Notes: generated by a model from the sequence alone, not told the origin. Shown: positions 1-5,857, counted from the first letter of the stretch. The stretch is DNA of 5,857 nt from Bacteroidales bacterium (GCA_007125275.1 SLDN01000152.1:1-5857); one strand, 5' to 3'. Numbers and translations: made by a program.

Positions 1-1
1 A

Positions 2-85
2 AACTCTGAACCCCAAACTCCGAACCATGAACCATGAACCCTGAACCCTGAACCCTGAACCCTGAACCCTGAACCCTGAACTGTG
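2..85. repeat. Heptanucleotide tandem repeat (AACNNNN), 12 units
   Basis: Twelve consecutive 7-base units in perfect register. In order they are AACTCTG, AACCCCA, AACTCCG, two AACCATG, six identical AACCCTG (37-78), and a final AACTGTG (79-85). Every unit keeps AAC and varies in the last four bases; the centre is homogeneous and the edges are degenerate, as expected for a tract that expands and decays. It begins at the window edge, so it may extend further left. It lies 8 bases past the popT stop codon, outside any coding region. A related tract sits between ffh and folD and shares the AACTCCG and AACCATG variants. Heptanucleotide short tandem repeats are known from intergenic DNA of cyanobacteria; whether this family is described I cannot tell. 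Confidence 0.95.
39..76 (-). other. Potential G-quadruplex in the popT 3' region
   Basis: Read on the minus strand, the six identical repeat units give six GGG tracts, each separated by the same 4-base loop TTCA. This satisfies the standard G3-N1-7 rule with two tracts to spare. The minus strand is the sense strand of the upstream gene (popT), so the motif would also be present in its mRNA if transcription reads through the stop codon at 94-96, 18 bases before the first G tract. The sequence resembles telomeric GGGTTA with one extra base. The folding potential is read directly from sequence; any role in transcription termination, RNA stability or replication is inference. Confidence 0.6.
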
Positions 86-93
86 ATCTTGGG

Positions 94-1071
94 TCATTTG
101 CTTAACCCGGGTTGTTTTTTATCCCACAGCATAAACACCATAATGAGTGCCAGCCCCGCGATGGCGCTGCCGATGATGGTTGCAGGATGCGGTTGGTGGC
201 CAAAAAATTCGAAATAGCGCGGGTCGCTGTTGAACAATTCGGCAAAGCGGGCAGGGGAGACGCTTTTTTCCAGGAAGGGAACTTCCATTCCAAGGCTGTT
301 GACGCGGGTTTCCAGCACTTCTTTCCAGGGCCAGAGTTTGTTGAGGGAGCCGATCATAAAGCCTGACAGGATGGCCAGTGTGGCGTTGTGGTATTTTTTA
401 AACAGCCAGGCAATCACATTTGAGAAAGCGATCACGCCGATGACGCCGCCTGCGGCAAAAACCGCTATGATGCTGACTTGCAAATCTCTGACAGCGTTGA
501 GCATAAACTCATACTTGCTGAGCAGCACCAGGATGAAGGCACCGGAAATGCCGGGCAACACCAGGGCACAAAAGGCGATGGCTCCTGACAGGAAAACGAA
601 CCAGTAGGCCTCAGGTGTGGCAGCCGGCGATGCAATGGTGATGTAGTAAGCTATTGCTGTGCCTGCAAGCAGCAGCAATAGGACCTGCCATGTCCATTTC
701 TCTACTTTGCGGCCGATATAGACTGCAGAGCCCAGGATGAGTCCGAAGAAGAATGCCCACACCGGCATGGGGTGGTTGGCCAGCAGCCACGACATCAGCT
801 TTGCCAGCGAAAAGATGCTGATGAGTATGCCTGTGACCACTGCCAGCAAAAAGTTGCCGTTGATGCTTTTCCAGGCAGCCGGTATGCCTTGCTTGAAAAG
901 GGTTCTGAAGAAGGCCGCGTTGACGCTTTTGATGCTTTGTATCAGCTCTTCGTAAATGCCTGTTATGAAGGCGATGGTGCCGCCCGACACGCCTGGTATC
1001 ACGTCCGCACCCCCCATGGCCATTCCGCGCAACATCAATGCGATATAATCACCGGGCTTTCGTTTTGGCAT
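94..1071 (-). CDS. popT: DUF368 polyprenyl-phosphate transporter (PopT family)
   Basis: A 325-residue multi-pass inner-membrane protein of the DUF368 family (PF04018). Members were recently shown to return undecaprenyl phosphate, the lipid carrier for peptidoglycan and other envelope polymers, across the cytoplasmic membrane. The family signature is visible twice: IPGVSGGTIAFITGIYEEL at about residues 25-43 and LPGISGAFILVLLSKYE at about 172-188. These are the two halves of an internal duplication with PG[VI]SG cores. Further hydrophobic segments lie near 74-92, 102-120, 127-146, 155-185, 199-225, 230-248 and 297-315; a polar loop spans about 249-292. The ATG start directly precedes a typical basic N-terminus. 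It starts 6 bases after the comA-like stop, so the two are almost certainly co-transcribed and possibly translationally coupled. Family assignment is strong; the exact lipid substrate here is inferred from the family. Confidence 0.9.
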   Translation of the reverse strand: MPKRKPGDYIALMLRGMAMGGADVIPGVSGGTIAFITGIYEELIQSIKSVNAAFFRTLFKQGIPAAWKSINGNFLLAVVTGILISIFSLAKLMSWLLANHPMPVWAFFFGLILGSAVYIGRKVEKWTWQVLLLLLAGTAIAYYITIASPAATPEAYWFVFLSGAIAFCALVLPGISGAFILVLLSKYEFMLNAVRDLQVSIIAVFAAGGVIGVIAFSNVIAWLFKKYHNATLAILSGFMIGSLNKLWPWKEVLETRVNSLGMEVPFLEKSVSPARFAELFNSDPRYFEFFGHQPHPATIIGSAIAGLALIMVFMLWDKKQPGLSK

Positions 1072-1077
1072 CAGGTA

Positions 1078-1857
1078 TTATTTTGTGAGTTTGTAGTTAT
1101 TGAAGCTTTCCGGAAGGAAGTCAAAGAAGGTGTCGCCGCGCAGGCCCAGCCTCAGTGTTTCGAGGGCTGCCACCTCTGCAGGAGCGATGTTGCCCAGGTT
1201 GACGTTGGTACCCAGCTGTTTGATGAACCACACCTGTTGCGATTTGAGCGGTGCCTCCCAGATGATCTTTTCGCCGGGTACGGTCTTTAATATGTCGAAA
1301 ATCAGCCCGGTATCGGCCTTGCCACTCTTTTCGTAAATGCCCACCGTGCCGCTTTCTCTTGCTTCGCCAATCACATAGCTGCTGCCGGCAGCCAGTTCAT
1401 TTTTCATGCTGGTAGCCCAGGTGGTGGTGTCAATATGCACCTCTGCATCTTTGGCGCCCACTTCCGACACCACGGTGTAGTTTTTAGATAACTTTTCTAT
1501 GATGCGGCATTTCTCATCTTCATGAATCAAAATGGAACCATCAGATATTTCAATCGTGTCGCACCCCAGATCATCAATGTATTTGAGGTAGCTGTCAAGC
1601 TGATCCCGCACCCAAAAAGCTTCAAACAGGGTGCCGCCGACATAAACCTTTATATTATGATCGTGGTAAACCTTTACTTTTTCCTTCACTCCGCGGCAGG
1701 CCACAGAGGTGCCAAAGCCAAGTTTCAGAAAGTCGATAAGGTGTCCGGTGGTTTCGGCCAGATCGTTTGCCTGCCTGATGCCCAGCCCTTTGTCCATTGC
1801 CATTGTGATGCCTGTAGATCTCGGCCTCTGTTCTCTTTCAGGAAGTAACGAAAGCAT
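1078..1857 (-). CDS. comA: Phosphosulfolactate synthase family protein (ComA-like)
   Basis: A 259-residue TIM-barrel protein of the ComA family (PF02679). The characterised enzyme adds sulfite to phosphoenolpyruvate to give (2R)-phospho-3-sulfolactate, the first step to coenzyme M in methanogens and to sulfolactate in Bacillus spores (YitD). Conserved blocks are visible in order: TMAMDKGL (18-25), LKLGFGTS (44-51), GGTLFEAFW (74-82), IEISDGSI (102-109), SEVGAKD (131-137), WEAPLKSQQVWFIKQLG (200-216), NLGNI (220-224) and LETLRLGLRGDTFF (232-245). Length and motifs indicate an intact gene. No other coenzyme M or sulfolactate gene is in the window, and Bacteroidota are not known to make coenzyme M, so the product probably serves another sulfonate. 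Plant HSA32 heat-stress proteins share this fold, so a non-catalytic role cannot be excluded. It follows the TPR gene by 41 bases and abuts popT. The ATG start has an A-rich leader. Confidence 0.85.
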   Translation of the reverse strand: MLSLLPEREQRPRSTGITMAMDKGLGIRQANDLAETTGHLIDFLKLGFGTSVACRGVKEKVKVYHDHNIKVYVGGTLFEAFWVRDQLDSYLKYIDDLGCDTIEISDGSILIHEDEKCRIIEKLSKNYTVVSEVGAKDAEVHIDTTTWATSMKNELAAGSSYVIGEARESGTVGIYEKSGKADTGLIFDILKTVPGEKIIWEAPLKSQQVWFIKQLGTNVNLGNIAPAEVAALETLRLGLRGDTFFDFLPESFNNYKLTK

Positions 1858-1898
1858 GTTTCTTTGATTTTTTATTCAAAAAGATGTTGGAGTCCTGT

Positions 1899-3281
1899 TT
1901 ACTTTAGTCTGTCAAAAGCTTCAAAATAATCTTTGCTCTCTTTGAGTTTAGGAAAACGCTTGATGATGTTGTCCAGATTTTCAGGGTCTGCGGCATAGGC
2001 CTCTTCCAGGCAGAAATTTCCTTCATCAGGCTTTCCGCTGAGAAAGTGGATGGCAGCCATGGCATAGAGGATGCTGCTGTAACCGGGGAGTGCTTCAATG
2101 CCCCTGCTCAGCAACGCTAAGGCATCTGTGTGGTCGCCCAGGCTGTGAAGTGCTTCAGCATATTCAAGCCAGCTTTCTTCATCCGACGGGTCAATATCGA
2201 GGGCCTGCTCATAAACCTTTTTGGCGCTCTCCTTGTCGTTGATCATGCTATAAGTATTGCCCAGCAGACAAAGGTAGTTCACATTGTCATTGTCAAGCAT
2301 CAGGCCGTGCTCCATATATTTGATCGACTCATTGGCGTTACCGAGCTCCAGCTCACATATTCCTATGCCTATCCACGCATCAGCCATTTCAGGGTCAAGC
2401 TGCGAGCACTTCCTGTAATATTGAAGGGCATTTTCGTAATCATCAAGTTTTTCATAGCATTCGCCGATGTAATAGAGCTTCATTACATCATTGTCATCAT
2501 CCGGCATAGAGGATTCATAGGCGCTGATGGCCTCCTGGAAGCGGTTGAGAAGGCTCAGTGCATAGCCCTTATGAAACCAGGACTGCTCGTGGTGTTTGTT
2601 GATAATGAGGGAATAATCAAATGCATCCAGTGCTTTTTCGTACAAGCCTGCATTAATATAAGAAACGCCAAGGTTGAACCATGCTTCCGTATTGTAAGGA
2701 TTCCTGCCAATAAGTTTTTGAAAAAATGCTATACCTTCCTCGGTAAGTGAAAGGAGATCAAAACAATAAGCCGCTTCATATATGGCCAGATCGTTGTTGG
2801 GGTTGAGGTGCAAGGCCTTGTCAAGATATTCAAGGGTTTTGTCAAAATTGCCCATATTCTCATATTCAAGGGCGATATTACAATAAATATAATCAGGGTC
2901 GTCAGCAGTGCCTACGGCCTTGTTATACTCTTCGATGGCCTTGGTATAATCCTGTAATTGCGAGTAAATGGCGCCCTTTGTAAGATAGATGTCGTTGTTG
3001 TTGGGCTCCAGACTTTCAACTTTGCTGAGCAGGCTCAGGGCATCATCCTCCTGGTTTAAGTTTGCCAGCAGCTGCGCCTTGAGCAACATCAGTGGAACAG
3101 ATGAAGGATGGAGTCTGGAGGCATATTGCGCTGCATCAATGGCTTCCTCGAAAAGGTTCGAGAAGACGTAATGCTCCACGATCTCTTCAAAGTCATCCAC
3201 GTCAAAATACACGCGCTTCCCACTGTTGCTAGCGTCCTCGTATTTTGTCACCTGCCAGGGTATGTCAAAGTGTTCTTCCAT
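1899..3281 (-). CDS. TPR-repeat scaffold protein, 460 residues
   Basis: A cytoplasmic-looking protein with no signal peptide or membrane segment, made almost entirely of tetratricopeptide repeats. After an acidic lead of about 26 residues, twelve 34-residue repeats run from 27 to 434 with no insertion or deletion. The position-32 proline falls exactly in phase at 59, 93, 161, 195, 297, 365, 399 and 433, with substitutions at 127, 229, 263 and 331. A short charged tail ends in FDRLK. Such solenoids bind peptides or partner proteins; the partner is unknown. I chose the ATG at 3281 (MEEHFDIPWQ). The reading frame continues 10 codons further to a TTG, but that TTG lies inside the -7 promoter box and so would not be on the mRNA. 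The gene is visibly more AT-rich than ffh and folD. It is first in the probable operon with comA and popT. From memory, TPR genes often neighbour DUF368 genes in Bacteroidota. Confidence 0.88.
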   Translation of the reverse strand: MEEHFDIPWQVTKYEDASNSGKRVYFDVDDFEEIVEHYVFSNLFEEAIDAAQYASRLHPSSVPLMLLKAQLLANLNQEDDALSLLSKVESLEPNNNDIYLTKGAIYSQLQDYTKAIEEYNKAVGTADDPDYIYCNIALEYENMGNFDKTLEYLDKALHLNPNNDLAIYEAAYCFDLLSLTEEGIAFFQKLIGRNPYNTEAWFNLGVSYINAGLYEKALDAFDYSLIINKHHEQSWFHKGYALSLLNRFQEAISAYESSMPDDDNDVMKLYYIGECYEKLDDYENALQYYRKCSQLDPEMADAWIGIGICELELGNANESIKYMEHGLMLDNDNVNYLCLLGNTYSMINDKESAKKVYEQALDIDPSDEESWLEYAEALHSLGDHTDALALLSRGIEALPGYSSILYAMAAIHFLSGKPDEGNFCLEEAYAADPENLDNIIKRFPKLKESKDYFEAFDRLK

Positions 3282-3308
3282 ATATTTCTGTGAAAAAAGA
3301 AACTTTTG

Positions 3309-3343
3309 CAAAGTTAGCTTTTTCTTCGTTGTAAAAGTACCAA
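3309..3343 (-). promoter_or_regulatory. Bacteroidota-type promoter for the TPR-comA-popT operon
   Basis: On the minus strand TAACTTTG (3316-3309) matches the Bacteroidota -7 consensus TAnnTTTG perfectly and is followed by C, as is common. A TTG at 3343-3341 could be the -33 element, with a 24-base spacer, slightly longer than the usual 17-23. An A9 tract lies just upstream (3345-3353). Transcription would start about 5-8 bases after the -7 box, leaving a leader of roughly 20-25 bases before the ATG at 3281. The -7 box is strong evidence; the -33 element is weak. Confidence 0.7.
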
Positions 3344-3355
3344 CTTTTTTTTTAA

Positions 3356-3368
3356 TGAAATCATTTCA
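3356..3368. promoter_or_regulatory. Short palindrome TGAAAT-C-ATTTCA, possible operator
   Basis: A perfect inverted repeat with 6-base arms around a single central base, located about 40 bases upstream of the TPR gene -7 box and about 95 upstream of the ffh -7 box. The position would suit a DNA-binding regulator of the minus-strand operon. It is short and AT-rich, so chance is a real alternative. Confidence 0.25.
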
Positions 3369-3377
3369 CTATAAGAG

Positions 3378-3399
3378 GTTGTTAGAACTTGTTAACAAC
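3378..3399. promoter_or_regulatory. Inverted repeat GTTGTTA-N8-TAACAAC in the divergent region
   Basis: Seven-base perfect arms at 3378-3384 and 3393-3399 surround an 8-base spacer. The right half also forms a separate 10-base palindrome TTGTTAACAA (3389-3398). It lies midway between the two divergent promoters. The symmetric arms about 1.5 helical turns apart could bind a dimeric regulator, or the element could be a small hairpin. There is no U-tract that would make it a terminator. Function is not established. Confidence 0.3.
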
Positions 3400-3462
3400 T
3401 TGACTTGTTTTTCGCTGAACGGTCACCGCAATGATCTCTGCTGCAATTTGCAAAAAAAGTGG

Positions 3463-3470
3463 TATTTTTG
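3463..3470 (+). promoter_or_regulatory. Bacteroidota-type -7 promoter box for ffh
   Basis: TATTTTTG is a perfect match to TAnnTTTG and is followed by CA, like the opposing promoter. No TTG lies at the right distance for a -33 element; CTG at 3438-3440 and 3441-3443 are the nearest candidates (spacers of 22 and 19). The predicted transcript would begin near 3475-3478, giving a leader of about 20 bases to the ATG at 3498. It probably drives ffh, folD and queE together, as no other good promoter is seen before folD or queE. Confidence 0.68.
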
Positions 3471-3497
3471 CACTCTAGAAAAATATTCCTATACTAT

Positions 3498-4835
3498 ATG
3501 TTTGATAATCTGAATGATAAGCTGGAAAAAGCCTTTAAGGTCATCAAAGGGCAGGGTCACATCACTGAGATCAACGTGGCCGAATCCTTAAAGGACATCC
3601 GTCGTGCGCTGGTAGATGCAGACGTCAACTTCAAAATTGCCAAGACATTTACGGAGCGCGTCAAGGAGGAGGCACTCGGTCGCGACGTGCTCAGGTCGGT
3701 ATCGCCCGGGCAGTTAATGATAAAGATTGTGCATGAGGAACTCACCTCCCTGATGGGCACCACCCATGAGGAGCTGAACATCAAGGGCAGCCCGGCCATC
3801 ATACTGATCGCCGGCCTGCAGGGTAGCGGTAAAACCACCTTCTCGGCCAAGCTGGCCAACTACCTGAAGGGTAAGAAAGGCAAAAAAGTTTTGCTGGTAG
3901 CCGGCGACGTGTACCGCCCTGCAGCCATCGAGCAGCTGAAGACGCTTGGCGGGCAGATCGATGTGGAGGTGTACACCGAAGACGACGTGAAAGACCCTGT
4001 CGGGATCGCCAAGCGGGCTGTGAAGCACGCCGGCACGATGGGACACAACGTGGTGGTGGTCGATACCGCTGGCCGCCTGGCCATCGATGAGCGGATGATG
4101 GATGAGATATCATCACTCAAAAAGACACTGAACCCCCAGGAAACCCTTTTTGTGGTGGATGCCATGACCGGCCAGGATGCCGTAAACACCGCCAGGGCTT
4201 TCAACGACCGCCTCGATTATGAAGGTGTGGTGCTCACCAAGCTCGATGGCGACACCCGCGGTGGTGCAGCACTCACCATCCGGCAGGTGGTCGACAAACC
4301 CATCAAGTTCGTCGGGGTGGGTGAGAAGATGGACGCCATAGAGCTGTTTCATCCGCGTCGTATGGCTGACAGGATACTCGGCAAAGGCGACATCGTGACC
4401 CTCGTGGAGAAAGCCCAGGAGCAGTTCGACGAAGAGGAAGCAAAAAAGCTGCAGAAGAAGATCGCCAAAAACCAGTTTAACTTCAACGACTTCCTGAAGC
4501 AGATGCAGCAGATCAAGAAGATGGGCAATGTAAAAGACCTGATGGGGATGATCCCCGGCATGGGCAAAGCCCTCAAGGATGTTGATATTGAAGACGATGC
4601 CTTCAAAGGCATCGAAGCCATCATCTATTCGATGACGCCCGCCGAAAGGGAAACCCCGGCCATCCTCAACGGCAGCCGTCGCAAACGAATAGCCATGGGC
4701 GCCGGCACCGACATCCAGGAAGTCAACAAGCTCATCAAACAGTTTGGCGACACCCGCAAGATGATGCGCATGATGACCACCGGCGGCAAAGGCCAAATGG
4801 CGAATATGATGCGCAACATGCAACAAAAACGATAA
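3498..4835 (+). CDS. ffh: Signal recognition particle GTPase Ffh (SRP54)
   Basis: A 445-residue SRP54 protein. With 4.5S RNA it binds signal sequences of nascent membrane proteins and docks with FtsY at the inner membrane. The N domain helical bundle covers about 1-90. The G domain has all motifs: P-loop GLQGSGKTT (106-114), DVYRPAA (137-143), DTAGR (189-193), TKLD (247-250) and GVGEK (273-277). The methionine-rich M domain covers about 300-445, with the RNA-binding SRRKRIAMGAGT at 393-404 and a run of Met pairs near the end. The gene is complete and of usual length. The ATG at 3498 (MFDNLNDKLE) matches the family start. An in-frame GTG at 3459 would add 13 residues that look unlike the family and would place the start upstream of the predicted transcription start. 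The stop codon runs directly into a heptanucleotide repeat leading to folD. Confidence 0.97.
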   Translation: MFDNLNDKLEKAFKVIKGQGHITEINVAESLKDIRRALVDADVNFKIAKTFTERVKEEALGRDVLRSVSPGQLMIKIVHEELTSLMGTTHEELNIKGSPAIILIAGLQGSGKTTFSAKLANYLKGKKGKKVLLVAGDVYRPAAIEQLKTLGGQIDVEVYTEDDVKDPVGIAKRAVKHAGTMGHNVVVVDTAGRLAIDERMMDEISSLKKTLNPQETLFVVDAMTGQDAVNTARAFNDRLDYEGVVLTKLDGDTRGGAALTIRQVVDKPIKFVGVGEKMDAIELFHPRRMADRILGKGDIVTLVEKAQEQFDEEEAKKLQKKIAKNQFNFNDFLKQMQQIKKMGNVKDLMGMIPGMGKALKDVDIEDDAFKGIEAIIYSMTPAERETPAILNGSRRKRIAMGAGTDIQEVNKLIKQFGDTRKMMRMMTTGGKGQMANMMRNMQQKR

Positions 4836-4874
4836 CTCCGAACCCGTAACCATGAACCCGTAACCATGAACCAT
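4834..4874 (+). repeat. Heptanucleotide tandem repeat between ffh and folD, 5 units plus a partial
   Basis: The units are AACTCCG, AACCCGT, AACCATG, AACCCGT and AACCATG (4834-4868), then a last AACCAT (4869-4874) running into the folD ATG. The first two bases of the tract are the last two of the ffh TAA stop. AACTCCG and AACCATG also occur in the tract after popT, which shows the two are related. The tract fills the whole ffh-folD gap. Each AACCATG unit brings an ATG and each AACCCGT-AAC junction brings a TAA, so the repeat places start and stop triplets in the leader of folD. There is no Shine-Dalgarno in it. Confidence 0.88.
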
Positions 4875-5756
4875 ATGAAACTAATTGATGGAAAAAAAAT
4901 ATCAGCGGCTATAAAGGAAGAGATCGCCAATGAAGTAAAACGCATAAAGGACAATGACGGCAAGGTGCCCCACCTGGCGGCCATCCTGGTGGGGGAGGAC
5001 CCTGCCAGTCAGACTTATGTGGACAGCAAGGCAAAGGCCTGCGATCAGGTTGGCTTTGATTCATCCACCTACCGCTTCCCGGCAGATGTGTCGGAGAAGG
5101 AGCTGCTCGAAGCGGTAACATTTGTTAATAATGATCCGGAGATCGACGGTCTCATCGTGCAGCTGCCCTTGCCGGATCATATCGACAACCAGAAGGTGAT
5201 ACAGCAGATCCTGCCCGAAAAGGACGTGGATGGCTTCCACCCGGTCAATGTGGGCCGCATGACCATTGGTCTGCCTTCGTACGTGTCGGCAACGCCTTTT
5301 GGCATCATGGAGCTGCTGATGCGCAGCCGCATCGAAACCACCGGCAAGAACTGTGTGGTGCTTGGGCGCAGCAACATTGTGGGCAAACCGATGAGCCTGC
5401 TGATGGCACGCAACGAGGAGCCGGGCAATGCTACGGTGACCGTTTGTCACAGCAAGACCAAAAACCTGAAGGAGATCACCTCCCGTGCTGATATCCTGAT
5501 CGTGGCCATCGGCCGCCCTGAATTTGTTACCGCTGATATGGTGAAGGAGGGCGCTGTGGTCATTGATGTTGGCATCCATAGGGTGCCGTCGGACAAGACG
5601 AAGTCAGGCTTCCGGCTCATCGGCGACGTGTGCTTTGATGAGGTGTCGGAAAAGGCCTCTTACATCACGCCCGTGCCGGGTGGCGTAGGCCCGATGACCA
5701 TCGTGTCGCTGCTGATGAACACGCTGAAGGCATCCAAAAAAGAAATATACGGATAA
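4875..5756 (+). CDS. folD: Methylene-THF dehydrogenase / methenyl-THF cyclohydrolase FolD
   Basis: A 293-residue bifunctional cytosolic enzyme. It oxidises 5,10-methylene-THF to methenyl-THF with NADP and hydrolyses that to 10-formyl-THF, supplying purine and formyl-Met synthesis. The catalytic Tyr48-x3-Lys52 pair (YVDSK), Gln96 in VQLPLP and Asp119 in KDVDGFHP are present. The Rossmann nucleotide site is GRSNIVGKP (164-172), and the C-terminal signature is [11 protein letters not shown] (265-275). The substrate-binding segment reads ATPFGI (139-144) instead of PCTP, which I recall as typical of Bacteroidota. Length is normal and all key residues are intact. I chose ATG 4875 ([10 protein letters not shown]), the usual family start. 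An in-frame ATG at 4866 would add MNH, but it lies inside the heptad repeat. The gene is 39 bases after ffh and 1 base before queE, so co-transcription is likely. Confidence 0.96.
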   Translation: MKLIDGKKISAAIKEEIANEVKRIKDNDGKVPHLAAILVGEDPASQTYVDSKAKACDQVGFDSSTYRFPADVSEKELLEAVTFVNNDPEIDGLIVQLPLPDHIDNQKVIQQILPEKDVDGFHPVNVGRMTIGLPSYVSATPFGIMELLMRSRIETTGKNCVVLGRSNIVGKPMSLLMARNEEPGNATVTVCHSKTKNLKEITSRADILIVAIGRPEFVTADMVKEGAVVIDVGIHRVPSDKTKSGFRLIGDVCFDEVSEKASYITPVPGGVGPMTIVSLLMNTLKASKKEIYG

Positions 5757-5757
5757 G

Positions 5758-5857
5758 TTGCGCAAGTCAGAACCTATAAACATCAGTGAGGCCGAAAGGC
5801 AGCTGCTTGACGGGGGCGTTCTGCTGCCTGTGATGGAGATGTTTTACTCCCTCCAGG
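5758..5857 (+). CDS. queE: 7-carboxy-7-deazaguanine synthase QueE, 5' fragment
   Basis: An open frame of 33 codons that runs off the window. Residues 22-33 read LLPVMEMFYSLQ, the beginning of the QueE family, normally followed by GEG and the radical-SAM cysteine cluster, which is beyond the edge. QueE converts 6-carboxytetrahydropterin to 7-carboxy-7-deazaguanine in queuosine precursor synthesis. The probable start is TTG at 5758, one base after the folD stop: the frame is open upstream only to 5728 and has no ATG or GTG there. ATG 5833 or GTG 5830 would give a shorter protein, but the roughly 20-residue extension before LPVMEMFYSLQ looks like that of many Bacteroidota homologues. Identification rests on one short motif, so it is good but not certain. 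Confidence 0.75.
   Translation, partial: MRKSEPINISEAERQLLDGGVLLPVMEMFYSLQ

Noticed and set aside
2..85. CRISPR array or telomere-like end
   Set aside because: Units are 7 bases with no spacers, and a related tract occurs internally between ffh and folD, so this is a dispersed short tandem repeat.
104..119. Palindrome AACCCGGGTT followed by a T-run, terminator-like on the plus strand
   Set aside because: It lies inside the popT coding region, has no loop, and the T-run is on the wrong strand for ending popT.
772..1290. Plus-strand open frame spanning the popT/comA junction
   Set aside because: Antisense to two well-supported genes, with low-complexity composition and no family motif; a shadow frame.
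1858..1898. Possible separate promoter for comA (TCTTTTTG on the minus strand)
   Set aside because: One mismatch in the key A of the -7 box and the gap is only 41 bases; read-through from the TPR gene is simpler.
2130..2750. Plus-strand open frame of about 200 codons opposite the TPR gene
   Set aside because: Produced by the regular 34-codon repeat structure and the codon bias of the TPR gene; no domain seen.
3497..3504. Second perfect TAnnTTTG match (TATGTTTG) at the ffh start
   Set aside because: It overlaps the ffh ATG, so transcription from it would begin after the start codon; most likely chance.
4113..4874. Long open frame on the minus strand opposite ffh (about 250 codons)
   Set aside because: It mirrors the codon structure of ffh, its translation is His- and Leu-rich with no recognisable motif, and ffh is unmistakable on the other strand.

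Overview
The window looks like ordinary chromosome from a Bacteroidota bacterium, most likely an environmental member of the Bacteroidales or a related order. Three things point there. Both divergent genes have a perfect TAnnTTTG -7 box, the hallmark of Bacteroidota promoters. Start codons have A-rich leaders without a clear Shine-Dalgarno. The proteins (FolD with an ATPFGI motif, a QueE with an N-terminal extension, DUF368 beside a TPR protein) read like Bacteroidota family members. This is my reading of the sequence, not a database match.

Layout. On the minus strand, from about 3281 down to 94, three genes are read in series: a cytoplasmic protein of twelve TPR repeats, a ComA-type phosphosulfolactate synthase, and a DUF368 polyprenyl-phosphate transporter (PopT family). 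The gaps are 41 and 6 bases, so one transcript is likely. A 216-base divergent region (3282-3497) carries a promoter for each side and two small inverted repeats. On the plus strand follow ffh (signal recognition particle GTPase), folD (methylene-THF dehydrogenase/cyclohydrolase) and the first 33 codons of queE (7-carboxy-7-deazaguanine synthase), which runs off the end. These are closely spaced (39 bases and 1 base) and probably co-transcribed.

How they work together. The plus-strand genes are housekeeping: membrane protein targeting, one-carbon metabolism and the queuosine precursor pathway. The minus-strand genes combine carrier-lipid recycling for the cell envelope (PopT) with a sulfonate-forming enzyme (ComA). 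A link to sulfonated envelope lipids is possible but unproven. The TPR protein is presumably a protein-binding scaffold of unknown partner.

Most unusual feature. A heptanucleotide tandem repeat of the form AACNNNN occurs in two separate intergenic places: after the popT stop (2-85) and between ffh and folD (4834-4874). They share the variants AACTCCG and AACCATG, so they are members of one dispersed repeat family. At the first site the transcribed strand reads GGGTTCA six times, a canonical G-quadruplex motif just past the popT stop codon. At the second site the repeat supplies ATG and TAA triplets immediately before folD. I see no new multi-gene system, mobile element, CRISPR array or RNA gene here.
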